64,000 nt of DNA from Streptomyces sp. NBC_00539 (GCF_036346105.1 NZ_CP107811.1:5723501-5787500); one strand, 5' to 3'; shown: positions 8,912-16,860, counted from the first letter of the stretch. Notes: generated by a model from the sequence alone, not told the origin. Program-made: numbers and translations.

Positions 8912-9610
8912 ATGGCCGTTCAGATCAATCCCAGCATCCTGTCCGCCGACTTCGCCCGACTCGCCGAGGAGGCGAAGGCCGTCGAGGGGGCCGACTGGCT
9001 GCATGTCGACGTCATGGACAACCATTTCGTCCCCAACCTCACGCTCGGCGTGCCGATCGTGGAGTCCCTGAGCCGCGCGACGGACATTCCGCTCGATCTG
9101 CACCTCATGATCGAGAACCCGGACCGCTGGGCCCCGCAGTACGTGGAGGCCGGAGCCGGATCGGTCACCTTCCACGCCGAGGCCGCCGCCGCGCCTGTGC
9201 GGCTGGCCCGGGAGATCCGGGCCAAGGGCGCCCGGGCGGCCATGGCGCTCAAGCCCGCCACCCCGATCGAGCAGTACGAGGACATCCTGCCCGAATTGGA
9301 CATGGTGCTGATCATGACCGTCGAGCCCGGCTTCGGCGGTCAGGCCTTCCTCGACATCATGCTGCCCAAGATCCGCCGTACCCGGGAGATGATCGCCAAG
9401 CACGGGCTGGAGCTGTGGCTCCAGGTCGACGGCGGGGTCTCGGCGTCGACGATCGAGCGGGTCGCCGAGGCCGGCGCGGACGTCTTCGTCGCCGGGAGCG
9501 CGGTCTACGGGGCGCCCGATCCGGCCGCCGCCGTACGGACGCTGCGCGAGCAGGCGGGCGCGGCGATCGCGGCCGCGCCCTGGGCTTGCGACCACGGGGC
9601 CAAGGCTTGA
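8912..9610 (+). CDS. rpe: Ribulose-phosphate 3-epimerase
   Basis: Interconverts ribulose 5-phosphate and xylulose 5-phosphate in the pentose phosphate pathway. The 232-residue TIM barrel shows all family landmarks: [10 protein letters not shown] at the start, [12 protein letters not shown] with the metal-binding His and Asp, [20 protein letters not shown] with the third metal ligand region, and QVDGGVS near the end. ATG 8912 gives the standard N-terminus; in-frame upstream starts add a Trp-rich stretch with no family counterpart. A SorC-type regulator follows 103 bp downstream. Confidence 0.95.
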   Translation: MAVQINPSILSADFARLAEEAKAVEGADWLHVDVMDNHFVPNLTLGVPIVESLSRATDIPLDLHLMIENPDRWAPQYVEAGAGSVTFHAEAAAAPVRLAREIRAKGARAAMALKPATPIEQYEDILPELDMVLIMTVEPGFGGQAFLDIMLPKIRRTREMIAKHGLELWLQVDGGVSASTIERVAEAGADVFVAGSAVYGAPDPAAAVRTLREQAGAAIAAAPWACDHGAKA

Positions 9611-9698
9611 TGAACAGCTCGGTGAACGAGGGCTGTACGGGCTGATCAACGGCCGTCGGATCTGACAGGATGAACGGCGAGTCGAGAGTGTGAACAGC
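9611..9698. promoter_or_regulatory. Repeated TGAAC elements ahead of the SorC-type regulator
   Basis: The octamers TGAACAGC (9611-9618), TGAACGAG (9623-9630), TGAACGGC (9671-9678) and TGAACAGC (9691-9698) recur in the 103-bp gap between rpe and the regulator, with a related TGATCAAC at 9643. Regulators of this family often bind direct repeats near their own promoter, so autoregulation is plausible. This is pattern reading only. Confidence 0.35.
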
Positions 9699-9713
9699 AG
9701 TGAGGAGAACGCG

Positions 9714-10736
9714 GTGTCTGCAATGTCGGCGGGACGGTCAGCCCTGCGGATGGGACCCGCGGAGCTGGTGCAGGCGGCGGCCATGGCGCGCCGTTTCTAC
9801 CTGGAGGGCAAGTCCAAGATCCAGATCGCCGAGGAGTTCGGCGTGAGCCGCTTCAAGGTGGCCCGGGTCCTGGAGACCGCCCTCGAACGCGACCTCGTAC
9901 GGATCGAGATCAGGGTCCCCGCGGAGCTGGACGCCGAGCGCTCCGACGCGCTGCGTGCCCGGTACGGGCTGCGGCACGCCGTGGTGGTCGAGTCCCCGGC
10001 CGATGCGACCGAGGACGCCCCGGACCCGGAGAACCTCGGCGCGGTCGCCGCCGACCTGCTGGGCGAGCTGGTCAACGAGGGCGACGTACTCGGTCTCGCC
10101 TGGGGCCGCTCGACCATCCACATGGCGGCCTCCCTGCACCGGCTGCCGCCGTGCACCGTGGTCCAGCTGACCGGTGTGTACGACGCGGGTACGGCGGAGC
10201 GGGGCTCGGTGGAGGCCGTGCGCCGGGCCGCCCAGGTCTCGGGCGGGGACGCGCACCCGATCTACGCTCCGATGCTGCTGCCCGACCCGGCGACGGCGGC
10301 CGCGCTGCGCAGCCAGACGGGCATCGCGCGGGCCTTCGAGTACTTCGACAAGGTGACCGTCGCCGCGGTGTCCATCGGATCGTGGGAGCCCGGCATCTCG
10401 ACCGTGCACGACATGCTCAGCGACGAGGAGCGGGCCCACTACGCCTCGCTCGGCGTCGCGGCCGAGATGTCCGCGCACCTGTTCGACACCGAGGGCCGGC
10501 GGGTCGGCCGGGACCTCGGCGAGCGCTGCATCACCGTCGAGGCGGACCGGCTGCGCCGGATCCCCGAGGTGGTGGCGATTGCCGGCGGACTGCGCAAGGC
10601 CTCCGCGATCGGCGCAGTGCTCCGGTCGGGTCTCGTGACCAGCCTGGTCACCGACACGGCCGTGGCGGACTACCTGCTGACGGAATCCCAGCCGGGGCTG
10701 CGCCCGGCCCTGGAACGGGCCGATCCCGACGACTGA
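9714..10736 (+). CDS. SorC/DeoR-type sugar-binding transcriptional regulator
   Basis: A 340-residue regulator. An N-terminal HTH (FYLEGKSKIQIAEEFGVSRF, about residues 26-45) is followed by a sugar-phosphate-binding domain of the SorC/CggR type, with GDVLGLAWGRST near 125 and VAIAGGLRKASAI near 290. Such proteins repress or activate sugar genes and respond to a phosphorylated sugar. The start chosen is GTG 9714 because GAGGAG lies six bases upstream; GTG 9690 would add eight residues. Its place after rpe suggests pentose-phosphate or related sugar control. Confidence 0.85.
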   Translation: MSAMSAGRSALRMGPAELVQAAAMARRFYLEGKSKIQIAEEFGVSRFKVARVLETALERDLVRIEIRVPAELDAERSDALRARYGLRHAVVVESPADATEDAPDPENLGAVAADLLGELVNEGDVLGLAWGRSTIHMAASLHRLPPCTVVQLTGVYDAGTAERGSVEAVRRAAQVSGGDAHPIYAPMLLPDPATAAALRSQTGIARAFEYFDKVTVAAVSIGSWEPGISTVHDMLSDEERAHYASLGVAAEMSAHLFDTEGRRVGRDLGERCITVEADRLRRIPEVVAIAGGLRKASAIGAVLRSGLVTSLVTDTAVADYLLTESQPGLRPALERADPDD

Positions 10737-10755
10737 GCGGGGCCGCGGGGTCCGC

Positions 10756-10773
10756 CTCCGGGACGTCCCGGAG
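10756..10773. promoter_or_regulatory. Perfect 18-bp palindrome downstream of the regulator
   Basis: CTCCGGGACGTCCCGGAG is exactly self-complementary with no loop, 19 bp after the regulator's stop and 70 bp before the CarD-like gene. With no loop it is a better candidate for a dimeric protein-binding site than for a terminator, though a terminator with a few central bases unpaired remains possible. Confidence 0.45.
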
Positions 10774-10842
10774 CGGATGGTGCCGCAATTGAGATCCGAA
10801 CGGCGGACCGCGGGGCGGCCCGCTGGGCGCATACTGGACCCA

Positions 10843-11064
10843 ATGACTAAGTCAGCAGTACCTCGCCGCCATTTGCCGTCCAGCCCGTTCAAGGCCCCCG
10901 TGGAACCGCCGCTCCGGCAGTTCAGCGTCGGCGACCGGGTCACTCACGACGAGCACGGCCTCGGCCGTGTCGTCGGTATCGAGGAGGGGATCGCTGTCCT
11001 CGTCGACTTCGGATCGGTTCAGAAACGCATCCTGAGCCCCTACACCAAGATGGCTGCGCTCTAA
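10843..11064 (+). CDS. Small CarD/CdnL-like domain protein
   Basis: A 73-residue protein from ATG 10843. The C-terminal half, FSVGDRVTHDEHGLGRVVGI followed by LVDFGSVQKRILSPYTKMAAL, resembles the Tudor-like RNA-polymerase-interaction fold at the start of CarD, CdnL and TRCF proteins. The DNA-binding helical domain of full CarD is absent. It stands alone, and no obvious ribosome site precedes the ATG, so leaderless translation is possible. A role in binding RNA polymerase is an inference from the fold. Confidence 0.7.
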   Translation: MTKSAVPRRHLPSSPFKAPVEPPLRQFSVGDRVTHDEHGLGRVVGIEEGIAVLVDFGSVQKRILSPYTKMAAL

Positions 11065-11157
11065 GCCGTCTTCACACCCCGCTTCTCCACGGCCCGGTTC
11101 TCCACGTCCCGCCCCGCGCGAGTCGCGGACGAATCGGTTGTTTGGCACGATCGGCGC

Positions 11158-11625
11158 ATGATCCTTCGGAACGTGCCCCGATCGCTGCTGCGTGCGCTGG
11201 GGGCCCTGTTCCTGTGCGCCGCGCTGGTGACCGCGGTCGGCTGCGCCGGCAAGACGCCCGGGGCGGCGCGGACCGGCGCGCCCGCGAGCCCCGGCACCGC
11301 GAGCCCGGGCCAGGGGGGTCGCCCCGTCGTGCCCGGATGGGCCAAGGGGATGGCCACCGTACGGGCGGACGCGCTGCCGGAGCAGGCGCGCGAGGTACTG
11401 GCACTGATCGACAAGGGCGGTCCGTACCCGTACCGGCAGGACGGCACGGTCTTCGGGAACTTCGAGAAGGCCCTGCCCCGCCGCGAGCGCGGCTACTACC
11501 ACGAGTTCACCGTGAGGACACCGGGGGAACGCGACCGCGGGGCCCGGCGGATCGTGACCGGCTCGGGCGGGGAGCTGTTCTACACGGACGACCACTACGA
11601 CACCTTCAAGGCGGTTCTGCGATGA
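11158..11625 (+). CDS. Exported lipoprotein ribonuclease of the RNase Sa/barnase family
   Basis: A 155-residue protein. Residues 1-29 form a signal sequence ending at a lipobox-like Cys29 (VTAVGCAG), then a Pro/Ala/Gly-rich spacer. Residues 65-155 match guanyl-specific microbial RNases: GGPYPYRQDGTVFGNFE, YHEFTV with the catalytic Glu (E116), GARRIV with the substrate Arg (R130/R131) and DDHYDTF with the catalytic His (H146). The RNase Sa disulphide cysteines are not obvious. The stop overlaps the next start (ATGA), and that gene encodes barstar, the specific inhibitor of this enzyme class. Confidence 0.9.
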   Translation: MILRNVPRSLLRALGALFLCAALVTAVGCAGKTPGAARTGAPASPGTASPGQGGRPVVPGWAKGMATVRADALPEQAREVLALIDKGGPYPYRQDGTVFGNFEKALPRRERGYYHEFTVRTPGERDRGARRIVTGSGGELFYTDDHYDTFKAVLR

Positions 11626-12017
11626 CCCTTGGAGCGGGGCCGCTGGCCCCGGCGCTGGCCGCCGCCGAGGAGGCCGGCTGGACGACGCTCCGGCTGGACC
11701 TGGACGGCGTCGGCGGCAAGGCGGAGCTGCTGCGGCGGTGTGGGGAGGCCCTGCACGTGCCCCAGTGGTTCGGGGAGAACTGGGACGCGCTGGCGGACGT
11801 GCTGACCGACCTGTCGTGGCTGCCGGACGGGCCCGGGCGGCTGGTGGCGGTCACGTCCTGGCACGACTACGCGCGGGCCCGGCCCGGTGAGTGGGCGACC
11901 CTGCGCGAGATCCTGGAACAGGCCGTCGACTTCTGGCGGGGCCAGGGCGAGGGCGAGGGCGCGGCCCCGTTGGCGGTGGTGCTCGCCGACCGGCCCGCGG
12001 GATACCTTCGCGACTGA
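11622..12017 (+). CDS. Barstar-family ribonuclease inhibitor
   Basis: A 131-residue cytoplasmic protein containing the barstar core: LRLDLDGVGGKAELLRRCGE, then FGENWDALADVLTDLSWLP, the helix and loop whose acidic Asp residues plug the RNase active site. It starts at ATG 11622 inside the RNase stop codon, so the toxin and its antidote are translationally coupled. It protects the cell from RNase that has not yet been exported. A long upstream extension of the same frame is only a shadow of the RNase gene. Confidence 0.9.
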   Translation: MTLGAGPLAPALAAAEEAGWTTLRLDLDGVGGKAELLRRCGEALHVPQWFGENWDALADVLTDLSWLPDGPGRLVAVTSWHDYARARPGEWATLREILEQAVDFWRGQGEGEGAAPLAVVLADRPAGYLRD

Positions 12018-12037
12018 GCCGTCCGGGCGCTGCGCCG

Positions 12038-12106
12038 CCGCACCAGCTCCACTCGGGCGGCCGCACCAGGCCCACTGCGACGGCCGCACCAGGCCCATTG
12101 CGACGC
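12038..12106. repeat. Three tandem copies of a 23-bp repeat
   Basis: Units start at 12038, 12061 and 12084, each beginning CCGCACCAG. The second and third differ at only two of 23 positions; the first is more diverged. They fill the gap between the converging barstar and haemoglobin genes. No coding function is apparent. Confidence 0.75.
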
Positions 12107-12164
12107 GGCAGGGCCGTCCCGACGGGGCGCTGCCGGGCAGGCCCGACAGCGCCCCCGGGCCGGG

Positions 12165-12644
12165 TCAGGACTTCGGGATCCAGGGCGGGGTCTGTCCCCA
12201 GGACCAGACGGGGATCTTCGCCGCGTCGACCGGCGGCGGGTTGGGGCCCGAGTAGATCAGGGCCATCCGGGTGCCCCACTCGATGTAGTAGGCGAACACC
12301 GCCCGGAATTCCGGGTCGGTCGGCAGGCCGACCTCGTCCGCCGTGTCCATCAGCAGGTCCACCCACCGGCGGCGCTGCTGCTCGGTGATGCCGCGGCCCA
12401 GGTGCTTGGTGGCCATGTGCTGGTGGCCGCCGTGGTGGGCCGAGTAGTCGGCGGGGCCGCCGAAGACCTCCGACAGCCAGATGGCGACGTGCTGCGGGTG
12501 GTTCGAGTCCATGCCGGCGAAGACCGGGGCCAGGATCTCGTCCTGGAGGGCGTGCGCGTAGAAGACGTCGGTGAGGCGGTCGAGCGCCTCGGCCCCGCCC
12601 ATCCACTCGTAGATGGTGGGCGTCGTGTCGGGCGTGGTGCTCAT
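12165..12644 (-). CDS. Group II truncated haemoglobin (TrHbO-like)
   Basis: A 159-residue haem protein, likely binding oxygen or NO in the cytoplasm. After a short tail the globin fold begins at IYEWMGGAEALDRLTDVFY, with Tyr29 at the B10 position. The proximal His is H81 (KHLGRG), and the group II Trp at G8 is W94 (RRRWVDLL). The C-terminal 25 residues after NPPP are an extension. Its ATG overlaps the stop of the monooxygenase gene (ATGA), so the two are made together; the pairing is common in Streptomyces and suggests a shared redox or detoxification role. Confidence 0.9.
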   Translation of the reverse strand: MSTTPDTTPTIYEWMGGAEALDRLTDVFYAHALQDEILAPVFAGMDSNHPQHVAIWLSEVFGGPADYSAHHGGHQHMATKHLGRGITEQQRRRWVDLLMDTADEVGLPTDPEFRAVFAYYIEWGTRMALIYSGPNPPPVDAAKIPVWSWGQTPPWIPKS

Positions 12645-12970
12645 GACTGGGAGGCGGCCTTTCCCGTGCCGAAGACGTCGGTGACGCGGTAGTGCTTCAT
12701 TTCCTCGATGTTGTTCAGGTACGGGCGGATCGCGGCGAAGAACGCCGGGAACTGCTCGCCCTTGCGGAAGCCCTGGAGGTGGTCCTCGACCGAGGTCCAG
12801 CGGATCCGGAGGATGTAGCGCTCGGCCTCCTCCTCGCTGTGGGCCAGTTCGTAGTCGATGCACTCGGGCGAGGCGGCCAGGGACTCGGCCGCCCGCGCGT
12901 AGGCGTCCTCGAACGCCGGCTGGTCGTCCGCTGCGATCCGGTAGCGGATGTATTCGACGGTGGTGGTCAT
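12641..12970 (-). CDS. Antibiotic-biosynthesis-monooxygenase (ABM) domain protein
   Basis: A 109-residue ferredoxin-like alpha+beta barrel protein of the ABM/YgiN group (VEYIRYRI, ASPECIDYELAHS, YILRIRWTSVEDHLQGFR). Such small dimers act on quinones, haem or polyketides, mostly without a cofactor. The start is ATG 12970. The gene is translationally coupled to the truncated haemoglobin that follows, so a partnership with a haem protein is more likely than antibiotic synthesis. The exact substrate is unknown. Confidence 0.85.
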   Translation of the reverse strand: MTTTVEYIRYRIAADDQPAFEDAYARAAESLAASPECIDYELAHSEEEAERYILRIRWTSVEDHLQGFRKGEQFPAFFAAIRPYLNNIEEMKHYRVTDVFGTGKAASQS

Positions 12971-13050
12971 CGTGTGGGGCCTCTCCCTGCGGTCGGTTGT
13001 CCCGTCCCGGCTACCTTTCCGGGATCTTGCGTGCCCGGCGAGGATTTCCG

Positions 13051-13554
13051 CTATTCGGAGTCGGACTTCGTGATGTCCGCCTTGACGTCGGGGCCCTGCG
13101 AGCGGACCCGCTGGACCGTGTCGAGGGACTCGCGCAGCTCGGCGAGCCAGGTTTCGGTGTTGCGGCCGACGAGGCGGACGCACCACGCCAGCGCGTCGGC
13201 GCGGCTGCGGGCCACGCCGCTCGCGACCAGGGTGTCGAGCACCTGGCGTTCGGACTGGCGCAACCGCGTCATCACCGGGACCGCGAGGTGGGTGAACAGG
13301 GTCGTCTCGTCGCCGGAGCGCACGCCCCAGGACACCTTGCGGCGGTAGAGCTCCTCCGCCTCGCGGGCCACCTCGATGCGCTGTTCGCGGGTGCGTTCGC
13401 GGAAGTCCTTGACCGACTCGTTCGCCGGGAGGGTGCCGATGACCGTGATCTCCTCGCGGTCGGCGGTGACGGAGACCAGGGACTCGTAGACGTCCACCGG
13501 CAGGCGGTCCGCGAACCAGGTACGGAGCTGTGTCTGCTGCTCGGGTGTAATCAT
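13051..13554 (-). CDS. Conserved actinobacterial protein of unknown function
   Basis: A 167-residue protein starting MITPEQQTQLRTWFADRLP. It has a beta-rich N-terminal half (VDVYESLVSVTADREEITVIGTLP) and a strongly helical, Arg/Glu-rich second half with VASGVARSRADALAWCVRLV near residue 112. Similar Streptomyces proteins have been loosely labelled caldesmon-like because of this charged helix. The RSRADALAWCV segment could be a small DNA- or protein-binding helix pair. ATG 13554 is the only sensible start. No function can be given. Confidence 0.7.
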   Translation of the reverse strand: MITPEQQTQLRTWFADRLPVDVYESLVSVTADREEITVIGTLPANESVKDFRERTREQRIEVAREAEELYRRKVSWGVRSGDETTLFTHLAVPVMTRLRQSERQVLDTLVASGVARSRADALAWCVRLVGRNTETWLAELRESLDTVQRVRSQGPDVKADITKSDSE

Positions 13555-13640
13555 GTAATCAACGTTGCATCCGCTGCCTTCTTGATCGCAAGGAGTCGCC
13601 CACGATTGCCCGTTCGCTCTCAGCTGGTCCCGCGCGGGGT

Positions 13641-15458
13641 TCAGCCCATCGAGCGGTAGCGGTGGATCAAGGAGACGGCCATCGCCCCCTCGCCGACGCC
13701 CGACGCGACCCGCTTGACGGAGTGGGCGCGGACGTCGCCCGCCGCGAAGACGCCGGGGACGCTGGTCTCCAGCGGGTACGGCGCGCGCTCCAGGCTCCAC
13801 TCCGCCGGGAGCTCGCCCCCGTTGGAGATCAGGTCGGAGCCGGTGAGCACGAAGCCGTACTCGTCGCGTTCCACGACCCCCGCCAGCCAGTCCGTGTGCG
13901 GGCGGGCGCCGATGAACGTGAACATGAACCGGGCCGGGACCTCGGTGTCGGCGCCCGTGTCGGCGTCGTGCAGGGTCAGCCGCTCCAGGTGCTCGTCGCC
14001 GTCCAGCGAGACGACGGTGGTGCGCACCTTGACCTCGATGTTGGGGGTGCGGGCGATCTCGTCGATCAGGTAGCGGGACATGCTGGCGTCGAGGGACGCC
14101 GCCCGGACGAGGATCGTGACGCGGGCCGCGTACTTGGCGAAGTGCACCGCCGCCTGGCCGGCCGAGTTGGCGCCGCCCACGATGAACACGTGCTGCGAGA
14201 TGCAGGCCGAGCTCTCGGTGGTGGCCGCGCCGTAGTACAGCCCGGCGCCCTCGAAGCGGTCCGCTCCCGGTGCCTGCAGGCGGTTGTACGAGACCCCGGT
14301 GGCGAGCAGGACCGTCTCCGCGCTGATCTCCGTACCGTCCGCCAGGGTGAGGATCTTCGCCGGGTCGTCGCGGGTCAGCGAGACCACCTCCACCGGGTGC
14401 AGGATCTCGGCGCCGAAGCGGGAGGCCTGGATGGTGGCCCGGCGGGTCAGGTCGCCGCCCGAGAGGCCCGACGGGAACCCGAGGTAGTTCTCGATCAGGC
14501 TGGAGGTGCCGGCCTGGCCGCCCGGGGCGCGGGAGTCCAGCATGAGCGTGGACAGGCCCTCGGACGCCGAGTACACCCCGGCCGCCAGCCCCGCCGGACC
14601 GGCGCCGACGATGACGCACTCGTAGTGCGGGCGGGAGGCGGTGGTCGCCAGGCCCAGGCGCTGGGCGAGCTGCGTGTCGGTCGGCGCGGAGAGCACCGTC
14701 CCGTCCGGGAACCGGACCAGCGGCAGCGCCGCATCGGGGTCGGCGGCCGCGAGCACCGTCAGCGCCTCGGGGTCGCGCTCGACGTTCAGGAAGCGGAACG
14801 GCTGCCCGTTGCGGGTGAAGAAGTCCCGGACGGCGTGGGTGCCGGGCGACACCAGGTGGCCGGCGACGATGATCCCGTCGTAGGCGGGGCGGTAGGTGGC
14901 GAGCCAGTCCGAGAGCAGGTCGTCCAGGACCGGGAACAGCCGCTCGTGCGGCGGGTCCCAGGGCTTGAGCAGGTAGTAGTCCAGGCGCACCCGGTTGATG
15001 GCGGTGATCGCCGCGTCGGTCTCCGCGTAGGCGGTCAGCAGGACCCGGCGGGCGTCGGGGAAGCGGCTGACGGCCTCCAGGAGGAACTCCACCCCGGTCA
15101 CGTCCGGCATCCGCTGGTCCACCAGGAACAGCGCCGGGTCGTGGCCGCGTTCGTCCAGGGAGTCCAGGATCTTGAAGGCGTCGGCGGCCGAGGAGGCGCC
15201 GAGCACCCGGTAGCGGTCCCCGTACGCGCTGCGCAGGTCGCGCCGGACGGCCCGCAGCACCTGGGGGTCGTCGTCCACGGCGAGGATGACGGGCTTGCGG
15301 TTCTCGGACCGCTCGGTGGCCGCCGGGGAGTGCCCCGCCGTGGTCGCCGGCGCGGTCGACCCGGTCCGGTCGACGGCGGAGGAGGGGCCGACGGAGGGGA
15401 CGGCGGAGGAGCGGCCCGCGGGGGAGGGGGCCTCGGCGTGCTCCCGGGACGCGCTCAC
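13641..15458 (-). CDS. Receiver domain fused to a thioredoxin-reductase-like flavoprotein
   Basis: A 605-residue fusion. After a 55-residue disordered Ser/Ala/Pro tail, a response-regulator receiver covers about residues 56-175: VDDDPQVLRAV, phosphoacceptor Asp in LFLVDQRMPDVTG, and YYLLKPWDPP with the conserved Lys. A degenerate glutaredoxin-like linker follows, then an FAD/NAD(P) pyridine nucleotide-disulphide oxidoreductase from about 290 (CVIVGAGPAGLAAG, FIVGGANSAGQAA, VFAAGDVR). The usual CxxC redox motif is missing: the site reads GAATTESSAC. The start is GTG 15458, which overlaps the stop of the UBP zinc-finger gene (GTGA). It may couple two-component signalling to redox state; the electron acceptor is unknown. 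Confidence 0.85.
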   Translation of the reverse strand: MSASREHAEAPSPAGRSSAVPSVGPSSAVDRTGSTAPATTAGHSPAATERSENRKPVILAVDDDPQVLRAVRRDLRSAYGDRYRVLGASSAADAFKILDSLDERGHDPALFLVDQRMPDVTGVEFLLEAVSRFPDARRVLLTAYAETDAAITAINRVRLDYYLLKPWDPPHERLFPVLDDLLSDWLATYRPAYDGIIVAGHLVSPGTHAVRDFFTRNGQPFRFLNVERDPEALTVLAAADPDAALPLVRFPDGTVLSAPTDTQLAQRLGLATTASRPHYECVIVGAGPAGLAAGVYSASEGLSTLMLDSRAPGGQAGTSSLIENYLGFPSGLSGGDLTRRATIQASRFGAEILHPVEVVSLTRDDPAKILTLADGTEISAETVLLATGVSYNRLQAPGADRFEGAGLYYGAATTESSACISQHVFIVGGANSAGQAAVHFAKYAARVTILVRAASLDASMSRYLIDEIARTPNIEVKVRTTVVSLDGDEHLERLTLHDADTGADTEVPARFMFTFIGARPHTDWLAGVVERDEYGFVLTGSDLISNGGELPAEWSLERAPYPLETSVPGVFAAGDVRAHSVKRVASGVGEGAMAVSLIHRYRSMG

Positions 15459-15727
15459 GCGGGGTCCAGCATCAGCTTGTCGGCGTAGCACCAGGCCCAG
15501 TCCTCGCCGGGCTCGTGCGAGGCCGCGACGGGGTGCCCGACGGTGCGGTAGTGCCGGGTGGCATGGCGGTTCTTCGAGGAGTCGCAGCAGCCGACGTGCC
15601 CGCAGCTCAGGCACATCCGCAGGTGCACCCAGTCGTCTCCGGTCGCCAGGCACTCCTCGCAGCCGTCGGTCCCCGGCTTCACCGGACGTATCTGGTCGAT
15701 GTGTGTGCACAACAGGTCCATCGTCAT
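15455..15727 (-). CDS. UBP-type zinc-finger protein
   Basis: A 90-residue protein consisting almost entirely of a ZnF-UBP domain: CTHIDQIRPV, CEECLATGDDWVHLRMCLSC, GHVGCCDSSKNRHATRHYR, HPVAAS. The Cys/His ligand pattern is complete. In eukaryotes this finger binds the free C-terminus of ubiquitin; bacteria have no ubiquitin, so its ligand here is unknown. ATG 15727 follows GGACGGGGACG; ATG 15721 is also possible. It is translationally coupled to the receiver/reductase fusion, so it probably recruits or regulates that enzyme. Confidence 0.9.
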   Translation of the reverse strand: MTMDLLCTHIDQIRPVKPGTDGCEECLATGDDWVHLRMCLSCGHVGCCDSSKNRHATRHYRTVGHPVAASHEPGEDWAWCYADKLMLDPA

Positions 15728-15837
15728 CGTCCCCGTCCCTCTCCTCGCGCACTCGTACCGCTCGTCACGCCGGTGAATCACGGGCGCGTCCAGACCTTAG
15801 GACGGGGGCCCCGGAAAGGTTCATCGATTCGGCCGAA

Positions 15838-15916
15838 GTCATGGAGTAACGGACCTACTTCATGACCTCGCGCGGCGACTACCTGAGGTGTGGGGACGGC
15901 ATGTCCTTCTACCTCA
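15838..15916. promoter_or_regulatory. Two inverted repeats ahead of the DJ-1/ThDP cluster
   Basis: GTCATGGAGTA (15838-15848) and TACTTCATGAC (15856-15866) form an inverted repeat with one mismatch around a 7-base spacer. Next to it, TGAGGT (15884-15889) pairs with ACCTCA (15911-15916), with inner GGAC/GTCC. Both lie in the 277-bp gap between the divergent UBP zinc-finger gene and the first gene of the 16-39.6 kb cluster, where operators would be expected. No regulator gene is adjacent. Confidence 0.45.
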
Positions 15917-16004
15917 CGAAGTCGCATACGGGCGCTTTGACGCAGGCCCCGCACAGAAGCAGGGTGGGGGACGCCAACACAACAGGCGGCGCCTGGAGGA
16001 ATCT

Positions 16005-16829
16005 GTGAGCAGAAAGATTCTGGTCATTGTCTCCGAACACGGTTACTGGGCCGAAGAACTGATCGGGCCCGTATCGCAGTTCGACGAGCGGGGCTACGAA
16101 GTCGTATTCGCCACGCCGACCGGGAAGCGCGCCCACGCACTTCCGCCGAGCCTCGACGCCGACTACATCGACCCCCCGCTGGGCCGTTCGGTGACCACCG
16201 AGGAGAACGCCCGGCTGGGCCGCGAGTTCGAGCAGTCGAGCCGGCTCGACTCACCGCTCGACATCGAGGCGTGGGCGCCCGAACGCCCGTACACCAGCGA
16301 CAAGGACTACCTGCCCAAGCTGGAGCAGTACCACCGCGATCTCGACAAGCTCCAGGAGGACATCGCCTCCTTCGACGCGGTCCTCATCGTCGGCGGCAGC
16401 GGCCCCATCGTCGACCTCGCCAACAACGAGCGGGTCCACGCCCTCATCCTCGCCTTCAAGAACGCCGGCAAGGTCGTGGCGGCCGAGTGCTACGGGGTGG
16501 CCTGCCTGGCCTTCGCCCGCGACTGGGGCGACCGCAAGAGCATCATCTGGGGCAAGCACGTCACCGGCCACTGCAAGGAATACGACTACAAGGACGGAAC
16601 CGGATTCCTCGGTACCGACTTCAACATGGGACCGCCGCCGTACCCGCTGGAGTACATCCTGCGCGACGCCACCGGACCGCGCGGCGCGTACCACGGGAAT
16701 TTCGGCCACCCCCTGTCGGTGATCGTCGACTTCCCCTTCGTCACCGGACGTTCGACCCCCGATTCCTATCTGACGGGGCGCAAGATCGTGGAAGTCCTGG
16801 AGGACGGGCTCACCCGGTACGGATGGTAG
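16005..16829 (+). CDS. DJ-1/PfpI family protein (Hsp31/glyoxalase III-like)
   Basis: A 274-residue class I glutamine-amidotransferase-like protein. The nucleophile elbow is AAECYGVACLA with Cys162, and the acidic partner lies in WAEEL (E17/E18). The long insert between residues 45 and 110 is typical of the larger Hsp31-like members, which act as glutathione-independent glyoxalases, deglycases or chaperones. The start is GTG 16005 with TGGAGGA four bases upstream. It is the first gene of a long co-directional cluster and one of three DJ-1 proteins in it. The substrate is unknown; a reactive carbonyl is the likeliest guess. Confidence 0.85.
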   Translation: MSRKILVIVSEHGYWAEELIGPVSQFDERGYEVVFATPTGKRAHALPPSLDADYIDPPLGRSVTTEENARLGREFEQSSRLDSPLDIEAWAPERPYTSDKDYLPKLEQYHRDLDKLQEDIASFDAVLIVGGSGPIVDLANNERVHALILAFKNAGKVVAAECYGVACLAFARDWGDRKSIIWGKHVTGHCKEYDYKDGTGFLGTDFNMGPPPYPLEYILRDATGPRGAYHGNFGHPLSVIVDFPFVTGRSTPDSYLTGRKIVEVLEDGLTRYGW

Positions 16830-16860
16830 TCCGGTAACTCCTGGGAAAGAGGGGGAATTC

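Noticed and set aside
13662-15488. A 608-codon plus-strand frame opposite the receiver/reductase fusion
   Set aside because: Low-complexity Gly/Arg/Val composition and complete overlap with a gene full of conserved motifs show it to be an antisense shadow.
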